Shown here one piece after another: positions 52,368 to 61,633 of a DNA stretch of 64,000 nt (position 1 is its first letter; every line of letters begins with the position of its first letter). Position numbers and translations under genes: made by a program. The stretch lies in the NCBI RefSeq assembly GCF_900112345.1, contig NZ_FOLB01000010.1, forward strand, positions 94,600 to 158,599, written 5' to 3'. The notes under the pieces are model-generated. The model saw only the letters and a list, made by a program, of their open reading frames with translations, was not told the DNA's origin and searched no databases. Source of the stretch: Nocardioides terrae (GTDB lineage: Bacteria; Actinomycetota; Actinomycetes; Propionibacteriales; Nocardioidaceae).

Positions 52368-52973
52368 TCAGACAGTCTGCAGCAGCCGCTGCACGTCGGC
52401 GTACCCCTCGTCGGGGGTGACCACGACGCACCCCTTCGCCACGGCGTCGGCGACGACGGCGTTCTGCCCGCGCGTCAGCGCCCAGCCGCGCCGGACGAGC
52501 ATCAGCGGCGGCTTGCGGCGCTCCTTCAGGTCACGGAGCAGCCGGCGGACGAAGGTGGTGACGGGTCGCTGGTTGACGCAGTACGCCGCCGCGAGGATGC
52601 CCGACTCGCGGCACTCGCCGACGATGTCCTGGGCGAAGATCCCCTCGGCGACGAAGAGCGGGGAGCTGCCCAGGTCGAGCACCTGGTGCCCGGTCCGCCC
52701 GTTGCGGGCGATGTCGTAGACGGGGACGTCCGCGCACCCCGCGGCGCACAGCGACCGCAGGGCCGCGATGGCGTCGGAGGCCAGCCACGAGTCCGGGTGG
52801 TCCCAGTCGATCAGCCCGGCGTTGGGGCCGTCGACGATGCGCGGCAGCGTCGGGTCGCCGCCGTTCTTGTAGAAGTCGTCCAGCCGCAGCACCGGCAGCC
52901 CGAGCCGCCGAGCGAGGCGCGACTTGCCGGCCCCCGACGGTCCGGCCAGGACGACCACCCGCGCGTGACTCAC
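52368..52973 (-). CDS. Uridine kinase-like P-loop NTPase
   Basis: This 201-aa protein has a GTG start overlapping the preceding stop by 4 bp. Walker A is AGPSGAGKSRLARRL at the N-terminus; the nucleoside-binding loop is LPVLRLDDFYKNGGDP, with the D-D-F-Y-K pattern of uridine kinases, and DWDHPDSWL follows. A lid-like basic stretch, FVRRLLRDLKERRKPP, lies near residue 145. Phosphorylation of uridine or cytidine would salvage what is not degraded. The exact substrate is inferred from family and from its setting next to deoC and the nucleoside importer. Confidence 0.82.
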   Translation of the reverse strand: MSHARVVVLAGPSGAGKSRLARRLGLPVLRLDDFYKNGGDPTLPRIVDGPNAGLIDWDHPDSWLASDAIAALRSLCAAGCADVPVYDIARNGRTGHQVLDLGSSPLFVAEGIFAQDIVGECRESGILAAAYCVNQRPVTTFVRRLLRDLKERRKPPLMLVRRGWALTRGQNAVVADAVAKGCVVVTPDEGYADVQRLLQTV

Positions 52974-53839
52974 AGGCCGATGGGGTGCCAGACCGTCTTG
53001 GTCTCCAGGAAGTCGGTCATCGCGCCGAGGTCCGGCTCGTCGGTCCAGTCCGGCTCGGCGGCCGGCGCCCGGCGTACCCGCTTGAGGTTGTCGGCGGCCG
53101 CCACCTCGAGCTCGGTGGCCAGCGCCGGACGACCCGCCACGCCCCCCAGGTCGATCGCGTTGACGTCCATGTGGCCGGCCAGCCAGGGGCCGACGGTGGC
53201 GGCGTCCCCGGTGAGGATGTTGACCACGCCGCCGGGGACGTCGGAGGTGGCGAGCACCTCGGAGAACGTCACGGCGGGCAGCGGCCGGGCGTAGGAGGAG
53301 ACCACGACGGCGGTGTTGCCGGTCACGATGACCGGCGCGACCGTGGAGACCAGGCCGAGCAGCGAGGACCCCTGGGGCGCGAGCACCGCGACCACCCCGG
53401 TGGGCTCGGGCGTGGAGAGGTTGAAGAACGGCCCGGCGACCGGGTTGGCGTTCCCGAGGACCTGGGTGATCTTGTCCGCCCAGCCGGCGTACCAGACGAG
53501 CCGGTCGATCGAGGCGTCGACGACCTTCCCGGCCGGCCCGTCACCGATGCCCTCGGCACGGGCGACCGCGTCGACGAACTGCGGCCGACGGTCCTCCATG
53601 ATCTCGGCGACGCGGTAGAGGATCTGCGCGCGGTTGTACGCCGTCCGGCCGGACCAGCCGCCGAACGCCTTGCGGGCCGCCACGACGGCGTCGCGGGCGT
53701 CCTTGCGCGAGGCGAGGGCGGCGTTCGCCACGAACCGGCCCTTGCCGTCGAGCACCTCGTAGGAGTGGCCCGACTCCGAGCGCGGGAACGCGCCGTCGAT
53801 GTAGAGCTTGTAGGTCTTGCGGACATCGAGACGCGTCAT
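52970..53839 (-). CDS. Short aldehyde dehydrogenase homologue lacking the catalytic half
   Basis: This 289-aa protein aligns with the N-terminal coenzyme-binding part of aldehyde dehydrogenases (YKLYIDGAFPRSESGHSYEV, RIDRLVWYAGWADK-type block, PTGVVAVLAPQGSSLLGLV, PGGVVNILTGD). The catalytic Cys-containing domain is absent: after the position of the E-x-G-G segment (IDLGGVAGRP) it ends quickly. Its ATG overlaps the stop of the full-length enzyme (atga). The reading frame shows no sign of decay, so it is probably a non-catalytic partner subunit rather than a pseudogene; similar tandem pairs exist in other Actinobacteria. Confidence 0.8.
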   Translation of the reverse strand: MTRLDVRKTYKLYIDGAFPRSESGHSYEVLDGKGRFVANAALASRKDARDAVVAARKAFGGWSGRTAYNRAQILYRVAEIMEDRRPQFVDAVARAEGIGDGPAGKVVDASIDRLVWYAGWADKITQVLGNANPVAGPFFNLSTPEPTGVVAVLAPQGSSLLGLVSTVAPVIVTGNTAVVVSSYARPLPAVTFSEVLATSDVPGGVVNILTGDAATVGPWLAGHMDVNAIDLGGVAGRPALATELEVAAADNLKRVRRAPAAEPDWTDEPDLGAMTDFLETKTVWHPIGL

Positions 53840-55263
53840 CGCAGGTAAGCCTCCAGCCCGTGCCGGCCGCCCTCACGGCCGTATCCGGACTCCTTGTAGC
53901 CGCCGAAGGGCGAGGTGGGGTCGAACTTGTTGAACGTGTTGGCCCAGACCACGCCGGCGCGGAGCTTGTCGGCGATCTTCAGGATGCGCGAGCCCTTGTC
54001 GGTCCACACGCCGGCCGACAGCCCGAACGGCGTGTTGTTGGCCTTCTCGACCGCCTCGGCGGGCGTGCGGAACGTCAGCACCGACAGCACCGGGCCGAAG
54101 ATCTCCTCGCGAGCGATGCGGTGGGCCTGGGTGACGCCGGTGAAGACCGTCGGGGCGAACCAGAAGCCGGTGCTGGGCAGGTCGCACGGAGCGGACCAGG
54201 CCTCGGCGCCCTCGGCCTCGCCGACCGAGCTGAGCTCGCGGATCCTGGCCAGCTGGGCGGCGGAGTTGATCGCGCCGACGTCGGTGTTCTTGTCGAGCGG
54301 GTCGCCGACCCGCAGCGTCGCCATCCGTCGCTTGAGCCGCTCGAGGACGTCCTCGGCGACGCTCTCCTGGACCAGGAGGCGCGAGCCGGCACAGCACACG
54401 TGCCCCTGGTTGAAGAAGATGCCGTTGACGATGCCCTCGACGGCCTGGTCGATCGGCGCGTCGTCGAAGACGATGTTCGCGGCCTTGCCGCCGAGCTCGA
54501 GGGTGACTCGCTTCCGGGTGCCGGCCACCGACCGGGCGATCGCCTTGCCGACCGCGGTCGAGCCGGTGAAGGCCACCTTGTCGATGCCCTCGTGCTCGAC
54601 CAGTGCCTGCCCGGTGGCACCGGCTCCGGTGACGATGTTGACCACGCCCGGCGGCAGGTCGGCCTGCTGGCAGATCTCGGCGAAGAGCAGCGCCGTCAGC
54701 GGCGTCGTCTCGGCCGGCTTGAGCACAACGGTGTTGCCGCATGCCAGTGCCGGCGCGATCTTCCAGGCCAGCATCAGCAGCGGGAAGTTCCACGGGATGA
54801 CCTGGCCGGCCACGCCCAGGGGAGTGGTGCCGAAGCCGGCGTACTCGAGCTTGTCGGCCCAGCCGGCGTAGTAGAAGAAGTAGGCGGCGACGAGCGGTAC
54901 GTCGACGTCGCGCGACTCCTTGATCGGCTTGCCGTTGTCGATCGACTCCAGCACCGCCAGCTCGCGCGAGCGCTCCTGGATGATCCGGGCGATCCGGTAG
55001 AGGTACTTCGCCCGCTCGGCGCCAGACAGCTTCGACCAGACCTTGTCGTAGGCCCGGCGGGCCGCCTTGACGGCGCGGTCGACGTCCTCGGAGGACCCCT
55101 CGGCGACCTCGGCGAGCACCTCCTCGGTGGCCGGGTTGACCGTCTTGAAGGAGGCGCCGCCGCCGTCGACGAACTCACCGCCGATGAACAGGCCGTAGGA
55201 CGGCTTGATCTCGACGATCGAGCGCGACTCGGGGGCCGGCGCGTACTCGAACACGTTGCTCAT
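53836..55263 (-). CDS. NAD(P)-dependent aldehyde dehydrogenase
   Basis: This 475-aa full-length aldehyde dehydrogenase starts at ATG 55263. The coenzyme fold is PWNFPLLMLAWKIAPALACGN and FTGSTAVGKAIARS. The catalytic Glu is in TLELGGKAANIVFDDA, the nucleophilic Cys in NQGHVCCAGSRL, and the C-terminal EEIFGPVLSVL block is intact. In this operon the natural substrate would be acetaldehyde released by DeoC, giving acetate. It lies 7 bp after deoC and overlaps the short homologue by 4 bp. Confidence 0.93.
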   Translation of the reverse strand: MSNVFEYAPAPESRSIVEIKPSYGLFIGGEFVDGGGASFKTVNPATEEVLAEVAEGSSEDVDRAVKAARRAYDKVWSKLSGAERAKYLYRIARIIQERSRELAVLESIDNGKPIKESRDVDVPLVAAYFFYYAGWADKLEYAGFGTTPLGVAGQVIPWNFPLLMLAWKIAPALACGNTVVLKPAETTPLTALLFAEICQQADLPPGVVNIVTGAGATGQALVEHEGIDKVAFTGSTAVGKAIARSVAGTRKRVTLELGGKAANIVFDDAPIDQAVEGIVNGIFFNQGHVCCAGSRLLVQESVAEDVLERLKRRMATLRVGDPLDKNTDVGAINSAAQLARIRELSSVGEAEGAEAWSAPCDLPSTGFWFAPTVFTGVTQAHRIAREEIFGPVLSVLTFRTPAEAVEKANNTPFGLSAGVWTDKGSRILKIADKLRAGVVWANTFNKFDPTSPFGGYKESGYGREGGRHGLEAYLR

Positions 55264-55270
55264 CAGGTCC

Positions 55271-56257
55271 TCAGTCCAGCGTGAAGTAGTCGGGACCGGA
55301 GTAGCGGCCGGTCGTCATCTTGGTGCGCTGCATCAGCAGGTCGTTGAGCAGCGTCGAGGCGCCGAAGCGGAACCAGTCGGGGTCGAGCCAGTCCTGCCCG
55401 GCGACCTCGTTGACCGTCACGAGGTACTTCACCGCGTCCTTGGCCGTGCGGATGCCGCCGGCGGGCTTGACGCCCACCATGCGGCCGGTGGCCTCGCGGA
55501 AGTCGCGGACCGCCTCCAGCATCACCAGCGTGACGGGCAGCGTCGCGGCCGGCTGCACCTTGCCGGTCGAGGTCTTGATGAAGTGCGCGCCGGCCAGCAT
55601 CGCCAACCAGGACACGCGGCGGACGTTGTCGTAGGTCTGGAGCTCGCCGGTCTCGAAGATGACCTTCAGGTGCGCGCTGGTCCCGTCCGGGCGCGCGCAC
55701 GCCTCGCGGACGGCCGCGATCTCCTCGAAGACCTGCAGGTAGCGGCCGGAGAGGAACGCGCCCCGGTCGATGACCATGTCGATCTCGTCGGCGCCGGCCT
55801 CGACCGCGTCGCGGGTGTCGGCGAGCTTGATGTCCATCGCCGCCCGTCCGCTCGGGAAGGCGGTCGCTACCGCGGCGATGTGCACGCCGGAGTCGCCCAG
55901 CACCTGCTTCACGTCGGCCACCATGTCGGGGTAGACGCAGACGGCGGCCACGCTCGGGCACGTGGGGTCGGCCGGGTCGGGCCGCATCGCCTTCGCGGCG
56001 AGCGCCCGCACCTTGCCCGGGGTGTCCTGCCCCTCGAGGGTGGTCAGGTCGACCATCCGGATCGCCAGGTCGAGCGCGAACGCCTTGGCCGTCGTCTTGA
56101 TCGACCGGGTTCCGAGGGCCGCGGCACGCGCCTCGGCACCGACCTGGTCGACGCCCGGAAGGCCGTGGAGGAACCGGCGGAGGGTGGCGTCGGAGCGGGT
56201 CACGTCGGCGACGAGGCCGTCGAGATCGGCGCCCCGCGCCGGGTAGGTGGCTGTCAC
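55271..56257 (-). CDS. deoC: Deoxyribose-phosphate aldolase
   Basis: This class I aldolase splits 2-deoxyribose-5-phosphate into glyceraldehyde-3-phosphate and acetaldehyde. It is 328 aa with a GTG start. The Schiff-base lysine is in GAHFIKTSTGKVQPAAT, and the second lysine in VGVKPAGGIRTAKDA. The block DEIDMVIDRGAFLSG holds the conserved Asp. It is longer than the 259-aa E. coli enzyme because of an N-terminal extension typical of actinobacterial and eukaryotic-like DeoC. It is the first gene of the operon facing the importer operon and is divergent from the PH-like membrane gene. Confidence 0.96.
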   Translation of the reverse strand: MTATYPARGADLDGLVADVTRSDATLRRFLHGLPGVDQVGAEARAAALGTRSIKTTAKAFALDLAIRMVDLTTLEGQDTPGKVRALAAKAMRPDPADPTCPSVAAVCVYPDMVADVKQVLGDSGVHIAAVATAFPSGRAAMDIKLADTRDAVEAGADEIDMVIDRGAFLSGRYLQVFEEIAAVREACARPDGTSAHLKVIFETGELQTYDNVRRVSWLAMLAGAHFIKTSTGKVQPAATLPVTLVMLEAVRDFREATGRMVGVKPAGGIRTAKDAVKYLVTVNEVAGQDWLDPDWFRFGASTLLNDLLMQRTKMTTGRYSGPDYFTLD

Positions 56258-56293
56258 CGGAACAGCATATGGCCGCCCCTAGAGTGGTGCCTC

Positions 56294-56863
56294 ATGGACG
56301 ATGACAGCGTGACCTGGTTCGCGGTGACGAGCGGCCGTTTCACCGGATTCCTGGGTCTGGTCGCGGCGGCCATCGTCGGGGTGATCGGCGTCTTCGATGG
56401 TGCGCCCGCCGGTGTCGTCGCGGGCCTCCTCCTCGCCCTGCTGTCCTGGGTGGTCCTCCTGCGGCCGCGGGTCGGCACCCGGGGCTCGGACCTCCTCCTG
56501 AGGGGCATGGTCTCGACGGTCGTCATCCCGCTCGCCTCGATCGAGAGCCTGGTCGTCCGGCAGGTGCTGTCCATCGGCGTCGGCGGCCGCCGCTACGTGA
56601 GCGGCGCCGTCGGGCACGCGATGCGCGACCTGCACCGCACCCGCCGCGCTGTGGACAAGATGGCGTTCGGCACGGGGCAGCAGGAGATCCCACCTGCGCA
56701 GGACAAGTACGCCGACCAGGTCGGCGAGATGATCACCGAGCGCTCCCGTGCCGCCCGGCGTGACGGCGCCCCCATGGGACCGGCCCGGCGGGACTGGGCG
56801 TGGCTGGAGATCGGCGGCCTCGGCGTCCTCCTCGTCGCCCTGGTCGTCACGCTCCTGATCTAG
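56294..56863 (+). CDS. PH-domain-like membrane protein
   Basis: This 189-aa protein starts at ATG 56294. Two TM segments (FTGFLGLVAAAIVGVIGVF and GVVAGLLLALLSWVVLLRP) precede a short beta-rich domain (LLLRGMVSTVVIPLASIESLVVRQVLSI) of bacterial PH type. A hydrophilic helix and a C-terminal TM (LEIGGLGVLLVALVVTLLI) follow. The function is unknown. Its stop shares ctag with the convergent phosphomutase gene. Confidence 0.68.
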   Translation: MDDDSVTWFAVTSGRFTGFLGLVAAAIVGVIGVFDGAPAGVVAGLLLALLSWVVLLRPRVGTRGSDLLLRGMVSTVVIPLASIESLVVRQVLSIGVGGRRYVSGAVGHAMRDLHRTRRAVDKMAFGTGQQEIPPAQDKYADQVGEMITERSRAARRDGAPMGPARRDWAWLEIGGLGVLLVALVVTLLI

Positions 56864-58533
56864 ATGCCGGCCGCCGCCTTGATGTCGGCCCGCAGGGTGT
56901 CGAGCCTCTCCGCGGCCACGATCCGCGCCGCGTCCACGCCGTCCTCCGCGTCGACGGGGACGACGACCTCGAGGTAGCACTTCAGCTTCGGCTCGGTGCC
57001 GCTGGGCCGCACGACGACGCGCCCGACGGTGTGCCCCGGACCGGCGGGGCCGGTCGACGGGTCGGCGAGCCGGTAGCGCAGCCCGTCGGTCGCGGGCAGG
57101 TCGGCCGATCCGACCGCGAGGTCGTCGACCCCCTCGACCGCGAAGCCGCCGAGCGACGTCGGCGGGGTGGCCCGCAGGCGGTCCATGGCGGCGCCGATCT
57201 CGGCCAGGTCGGTGACCCGGGCGGACAGCTGGTCGGTCGCGTGCAGACCGTGGGCCAGCGCGATCTCGTCGAGCAGGTCGACCAGCGTGCGGCCCTCGGC
57301 CTTGAGGGCGGCGGCCACCTCGCACAGCAGCAGCAACGCGGAGATGCCGTCCTTGTCGCGCACCCGGCCGGGGTCGACGCAGTAGCCGAGCGCCTCCTCG
57401 TAGCCGAAGACCAGCCCCGGGACGCGGCTGATCCACTTGAACCCGGTCAGCGTCTCGGCGTACGGCTGGCCCGCCGCGGCGGCGAGCTTGCCCAGCAGCG
57501 TGGAGGACACGATCGAGGCGGCATAGGTGCCGGTCGCACCCCGGGCGAGCAGCGCCGCGCCGAGGATCGCCCCGACCTCGTCGCCGCGCAGCATCCGCCA
57601 GCCGCCTCCGCTCGTCGAGGCGGCCGGGACCGGGACGGCCGCAGCGCACCGGTCGGCGTCGGGGTCGTTGGCGACGACGAGGTCGGCGCCGGTCTCGGAC
57701 GCGAGCGCCATGGCGAGGTCCATCGCGCCCGGCTCCTCGGGGTTCGGGAAGGCCACGGTCGGGAAGTCCGGGTCGGGCGCGGCCTGCGCGGCGACGACGG
57801 TCGGGGCGGGGAAGCCGGCCTCCTGCAGCACGTGGGCGGTCAGGTCGCCGCCGACGCCGTGCAGCGGCGTGTAGACGATGTCGAGGTCGCGCGGGCCGCC
57901 ACGAGCCACCCCGAGGACCGCCGTCGTGTAGCTGCTCACGATCGAGTCGTCGAGGACCGTGCCGCCATCGCCGAGCGGAACCTCGGAGAGCGACCCCACG
58001 GCGGCGATCCGCTCGGCGATCCCGGCGTCGGCCGGCGGGACGATCTGCGAGCCGTCGCCGAGGTAGACCTTGTAGCCGTTGTCCTGCGGCGGGTTGTGGC
58101 TGGCCGTCACCATCACGCCGGCCGCGCAGCCGAGCTCGCGGATCGCGAAGGCGAGGACGGGGGTGGGCAGCGGCCGCGGCATCACCAGCGCCGGGATCCC
58201 CGCGCCGGTCATCACCTCGGCGGTGTCGCGGGCGAACACGTCGGAGTTGTGCCGGGCGTCGAAGCCGATGACGACCGGCCCGGAGGCTCCCGTGTCCCGC
58301 AGGTACGCCGCCAGGCCGGCTGCCGCCCGGATGACGACCACCCGGTTCATCCTGTTCGGGCCGGCTCCGAGGGCGCCGCGCAGCCCGGCGGTGCCGAACT
58401 CGAGGGTCCCGGAGAAGCGATCCTCGAGCTCGGTGAGGGCGTTCGCGTCGATCAGAGCGGCGAGCTCGGAGCGGGTCTGGGGGTCGGGGTCCTCGGCGAG
58501 CCAGGCCCGCGCCTGCGAGAGCACGTCGGTCAT
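56860..58533 (-). CDS. Phosphohexomutase-family phospho-sugar mutase
   Basis: This enzyme of the alpha-D-phosphohexomutase superfamily has 557 aa from ATG 58533; a GTG at 58542 is possible. The phosphoserine loop is VTASHNPPQDNGYKVY (Ser near residue 142), the metal loop VVANDPDADRCAAAVP, the sugar-binding region GYEEALGYCVDPGRVRDKDG, and the phosphate-binding RPSGTEPKLKCYLEVV. It resembles the PMM/PGM group that includes phosphopentomutase-active members. Next to deoC and opposite deoA it could convert deoxyribose-1-phosphate to deoxyribose-5-phosphate; there is no deoB in the window. That role is inferred from context. Confidence 0.9.
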   Translation of the reverse strand: MTDVLSQARAWLAEDPDPQTRSELAALIDANALTELEDRFSGTLEFGTAGLRGALGAGPNRMNRVVVIRAAAGLAAYLRDTGASGPVVIGFDARHNSDVFARDTAEVMTGAGIPALVMPRPLPTPVLAFAIRELGCAAGVMVTASHNPPQDNGYKVYLGDGSQIVPPADAGIAERIAAVGSLSEVPLGDGGTVLDDSIVSSYTTAVLGVARGGPRDLDIVYTPLHGVGGDLTAHVLQEAGFPAPTVVAAQAAPDPDFPTVAFPNPEEPGAMDLAMALASETGADLVVANDPDADRCAAAVPVPAASTSGGGWRMLRGDEVGAILGAALLARGATGTYAASIVSSTLLGKLAAAAGQPYAETLTGFKWISRVPGLVFGYEEALGYCVDPGRVRDKDGISALLLLCEVAAALKAEGRTLVDLLDEIALAHGLHATDQLSARVTDLAEIGAAMDRLRATPPTSLGGFAVEGVDDLAVGSADLPATDGLRYRLADPSTGPAGPGHTVGRVVVRPSGTEPKLKCYLEVVVPVDAEDGVDAARIVAAERLDTLRADIKAAAGI

Positions 58534-58562
58534 GGGCGTCACGCTATCGGCAGAATGGGCGC

Positions 58563-59006
58563 ATGTTCTTGTTCGAGGAGGAGTGGTGGCTGCCCGCGCC
58601 GCCCGAGGCGGTCAGGGACGTGCTCGTCGACCTCGAGCACTATCCGGAGTGGTGGCCGCAGATCCGCGCCGTCGCCTCGCTCGGCGCCGACGACGCCCGG
58701 GTGCTGTGCCGCTCGACGCTGCCGTACACGCTCGACCTCGTGATGCACGCGGTGAGCCGGGAGCTGCCGCTCCTCGAGGTCGAGCTCGCCGGTCACCTGA
58801 GCGGGTGGGTCCGCTGGCGGCTCGACGCGGTCGACGGCGGGACCCGCCTCCACCTGACCCAGCAGGTCACCGTGCACGGCCCGGTCGCTCCGTTCGCGGC
58901 CGTGCTGCGGCCGCTGGCGAGCTGGAACCACCGACGGATGATGGCCGGCGGCCGCGCCGGCCTCCGTCGCCGGTTGGCGGCGGAGGCCGTCGGCCGTCAG
59001 CCGTAG
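58563..59006 (+). CDS. SRPBCC-family (polyketide cyclase/dehydrase-like) protein
   Basis: This 147-aa single-domain protein has ATG at 58563. The sequence EEEWWLPAPPEAVRDVLVDLEHYPEWWPQIRAV is characteristic of START/SRPBCC hydrophobic-pocket proteins (given in shortened form: APPEAVRDVLVDLEHYPEWW). The C-terminal amphipathic helix is LRPLASWNHRRMMAGGRAGLR. Such proteins bind lipids or small hydrophobic ligands. No specific ligand can be read. It is divergent from the phosphomutase. Confidence 0.8.
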   Translation: MFLFEEEWWLPAPPEAVRDVLVDLEHYPEWWPQIRAVASLGADDARVLCRSTLPYTLDLVMHAVSRELPLLEVELAGHLSGWVRWRLDAVDGGTRLHLTQQVTVHGPVAPFAAVLRPLASWNHRRMMAGGRAGLRRRLAAEAVGRQP

Positions 59007-59014
59007 CGGATCGC

Positions 59015-60016
<1,002 letters not shown>

Positions 60017-60030
60017 GTCTCCACTCAACG

Positions 60031-60050
60031 ACCTGGAGCGCACTCCAGGT
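60031..60050 (-). promoter_or_regulatory. MerR-type operator upstream of the aldo/keto reductase
   Basis: acctggagcgcactccaggt is a perfect 8-bp dyad with a 4-nt spacer. On the minus strand it is preceded by ttgacc, a -35-like element, and occupies an elongated promoter spacer, the arrangement MerR regulators use. No merR gene is present in the window. Confidence 0.7.
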
Positions 60051-60072
60051 CAAGCCGGTGCTCTAATGATCG

Positions 60073-60102
60073 TTGACGCATCTATTCGAACACGTGTACG
60101 AT
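60073..60102 (+). promoter_or_regulatory. Promoter with LexA (SOS) box for the DUF222-HNH gene
   Basis: tcgaacacgtgtacga (60086-60101) matches the actinobacterial LexA box (TCGAAC-N4-GTTCGA) with one mismatch. It overlaps a promoter with -35 ttgacg (60073-60078) and -10 tacgat (60097-60102) at an 18-bp spacing. LexA bound here would block the promoter until DNA damage. Confidence 0.8.
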
Positions 60103-60175
60103 AGACGAGACGACGACACAACCTCATCGCCCAACCGACAGCCGTCGCGCTGTCCTCTCGGAAGCTGTCGTGATC

Positions 60176-61462
60176 ATGTCTCTTGCAGAGCCCCAGCAGC
60201 CGCCTCGGCCGGCTTCGGTGCGTCGCCATGCGCTGCACCGGTTCCTGGGCCGGTTGCACGAGGTGCTCGACGAGGTCACCACCGACACCGCGTGGGCGCT
60301 GACGCCGGAGGAGCTCGCCGAGTGCGTGGAGGAGGCCTACGCGGCGGGGGCTCGGATCGCGTCGTTGGCGTTGGGCCTGGTGGCGGAGGCCGATCGCGTC
60401 GACCTGCCCGCCGACGGCGCCGCTCCGAACATGGTGGCGTGGCTGCGCGAGCACGTCCTGCTGGCGCCCGCTGAGGCGAGGCGGCACGTCCGGCTCGCCG
60501 GCGCGCTGCAGGAGCATCCGCTCACCGCCGGCGCCCTCGCGGCCGGCTCCTTCCCGGTCGCGTCCGCTGCGGTGATCGTGCGTGCCTTGGACGGCCTGCC
60601 CGACGAGCTCGACGCCATGAAGGCCGCTGACGCCGAGGAGTTCCTGGCCGGTGAAGCCCACGTCCACGACACCGCTGCGCTGCGCCGCCTGGCCGAGCAC
60701 CTGGATGAGGTGATCAACCCTGAGGGTGCGGACGCCCGGTTGGCCGAACAGCTGGCCCGGGCCGAGGAGAAGGCCGCGCGGGAGACGTTCCTCTCGCTGC
60801 GCCACGACGAGGCCGGCCAGGTCACCGACGGCGTCTTCCGGGTGCCGCTGATGCAAGGATTCGCGCTGCAACGCATGCTCGAGTCATTGACCAACCCCGG
60901 GCGGCCCGACCCGATCCCGCTCAACGACGCAGCCACCGGCGTGCGGCTCGCGCCCGAGGAGCGGCGGGGCCGAGCATTCTGCGAGCTCCTCGAGCGGCTC
61001 CCCACCAAGAAGCTGCCGAAGCTCGGCGGGTCCGACCCGGCCGTGGTCGTGACGATGGACCTGGCGTCCCTGATGGGTGGGCTCAAGGCCGCGCACCTCG
61101 ACACCGGACTCGCGATCAGCGCAGGCCTCGCCCGCCGTCTGGCCGCCCGGGCCGGGGTCATCCCCGTCGTCCTCGGCTCGGACAGCGAAGTCCTCGACAT
61201 GGGCCGCAGGTGCCGGTTCCAGAAGCCTCGGCAGCGCCTCGCCCTGGTGGTCCAGCAAGGCGGGACCTGCGCCGTCCAGGGTTGCGCCCGCTCCGCCGTC
61301 GGCAGTGACGGTGCCCACCTGACCGCCTGGAGCGAAGGCGGCCCCACTGACCTCGTCAACAGTGCCCTGCTCTGCTCCCGACATCACACCCTGGCCGACC
61401 ACCCCGACTACCAGGTCACGCGCCTCCGCCCGGGCCGCATCGAGATCCACCGACGCTGCTGA
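60176..61462 (+). CDS. DUF222 / HNH endonuclease (13E12 repeat-like) protein
   Basis: This 428-aa protein has ATG at 60176; a GTG two codons earlier is possible. The N-terminal ~290 residues are the helical DUF222 region. The C-terminal HNH zinc finger reads CAVQGCARSAVGSDGAHLTAW then GGPTDLVNSALLCSRHHTLAD. The usual A-H-H of this family is A-H-L in shifted register here, so one histidine of the common pair is missing while the aligned catalytic position and the N and final HH are kept. Such genes are multicopy in Actinobacteria. The LexA box upstream makes it likely SOS-induced. Confidence 0.88.
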   Translation: MSLAEPQQPPRPASVRRHALHRFLGRLHEVLDEVTTDTAWALTPEELAECVEEAYAAGARIASLALGLVAEADRVDLPADGAAPNMVAWLREHVLLAPAEARRHVRLAGALQEHPLTAGALAAGSFPVASAAVIVRALDGLPDELDAMKAADAEEFLAGEAHVHDTAALRRLAEHLDEVINPEGADARLAEQLARAEEKAARETFLSLRHDEAGQVTDGVFRVPLMQGFALQRMLESLTNPGRPDPIPLNDAATGVRLAPEERRGRAFCELLERLPTKKLPKLGGSDPAVVVTMDLASLMGGLKAAHLDTGLAISAGLARRLAARAGVIPVVLGSDSEVLDMGRRCRFQKPRQRLALVVQQGGTCAVQGCARSAVGSDGAHLTAWSEGGPTDLVNSALLCSRHHTLADHPDYQVTRLRPGRIEIHRRC

Positions 61463-61633
61463 GACGGAACGGGTTGCTGCATTTCGCCCAGATCGACGTG
61501 GCTGGCAACTTGGAATGAGACACCCACGGCCTGCCTTTCCGTTGAACTTCCGCACCCCGCCGAAGCGCACTTGATTTCTCGAGGCGTTTCAAGGGGCGGG
61601 GCTGAGCAGCGGATACCACTTCCGAGCATAGGT

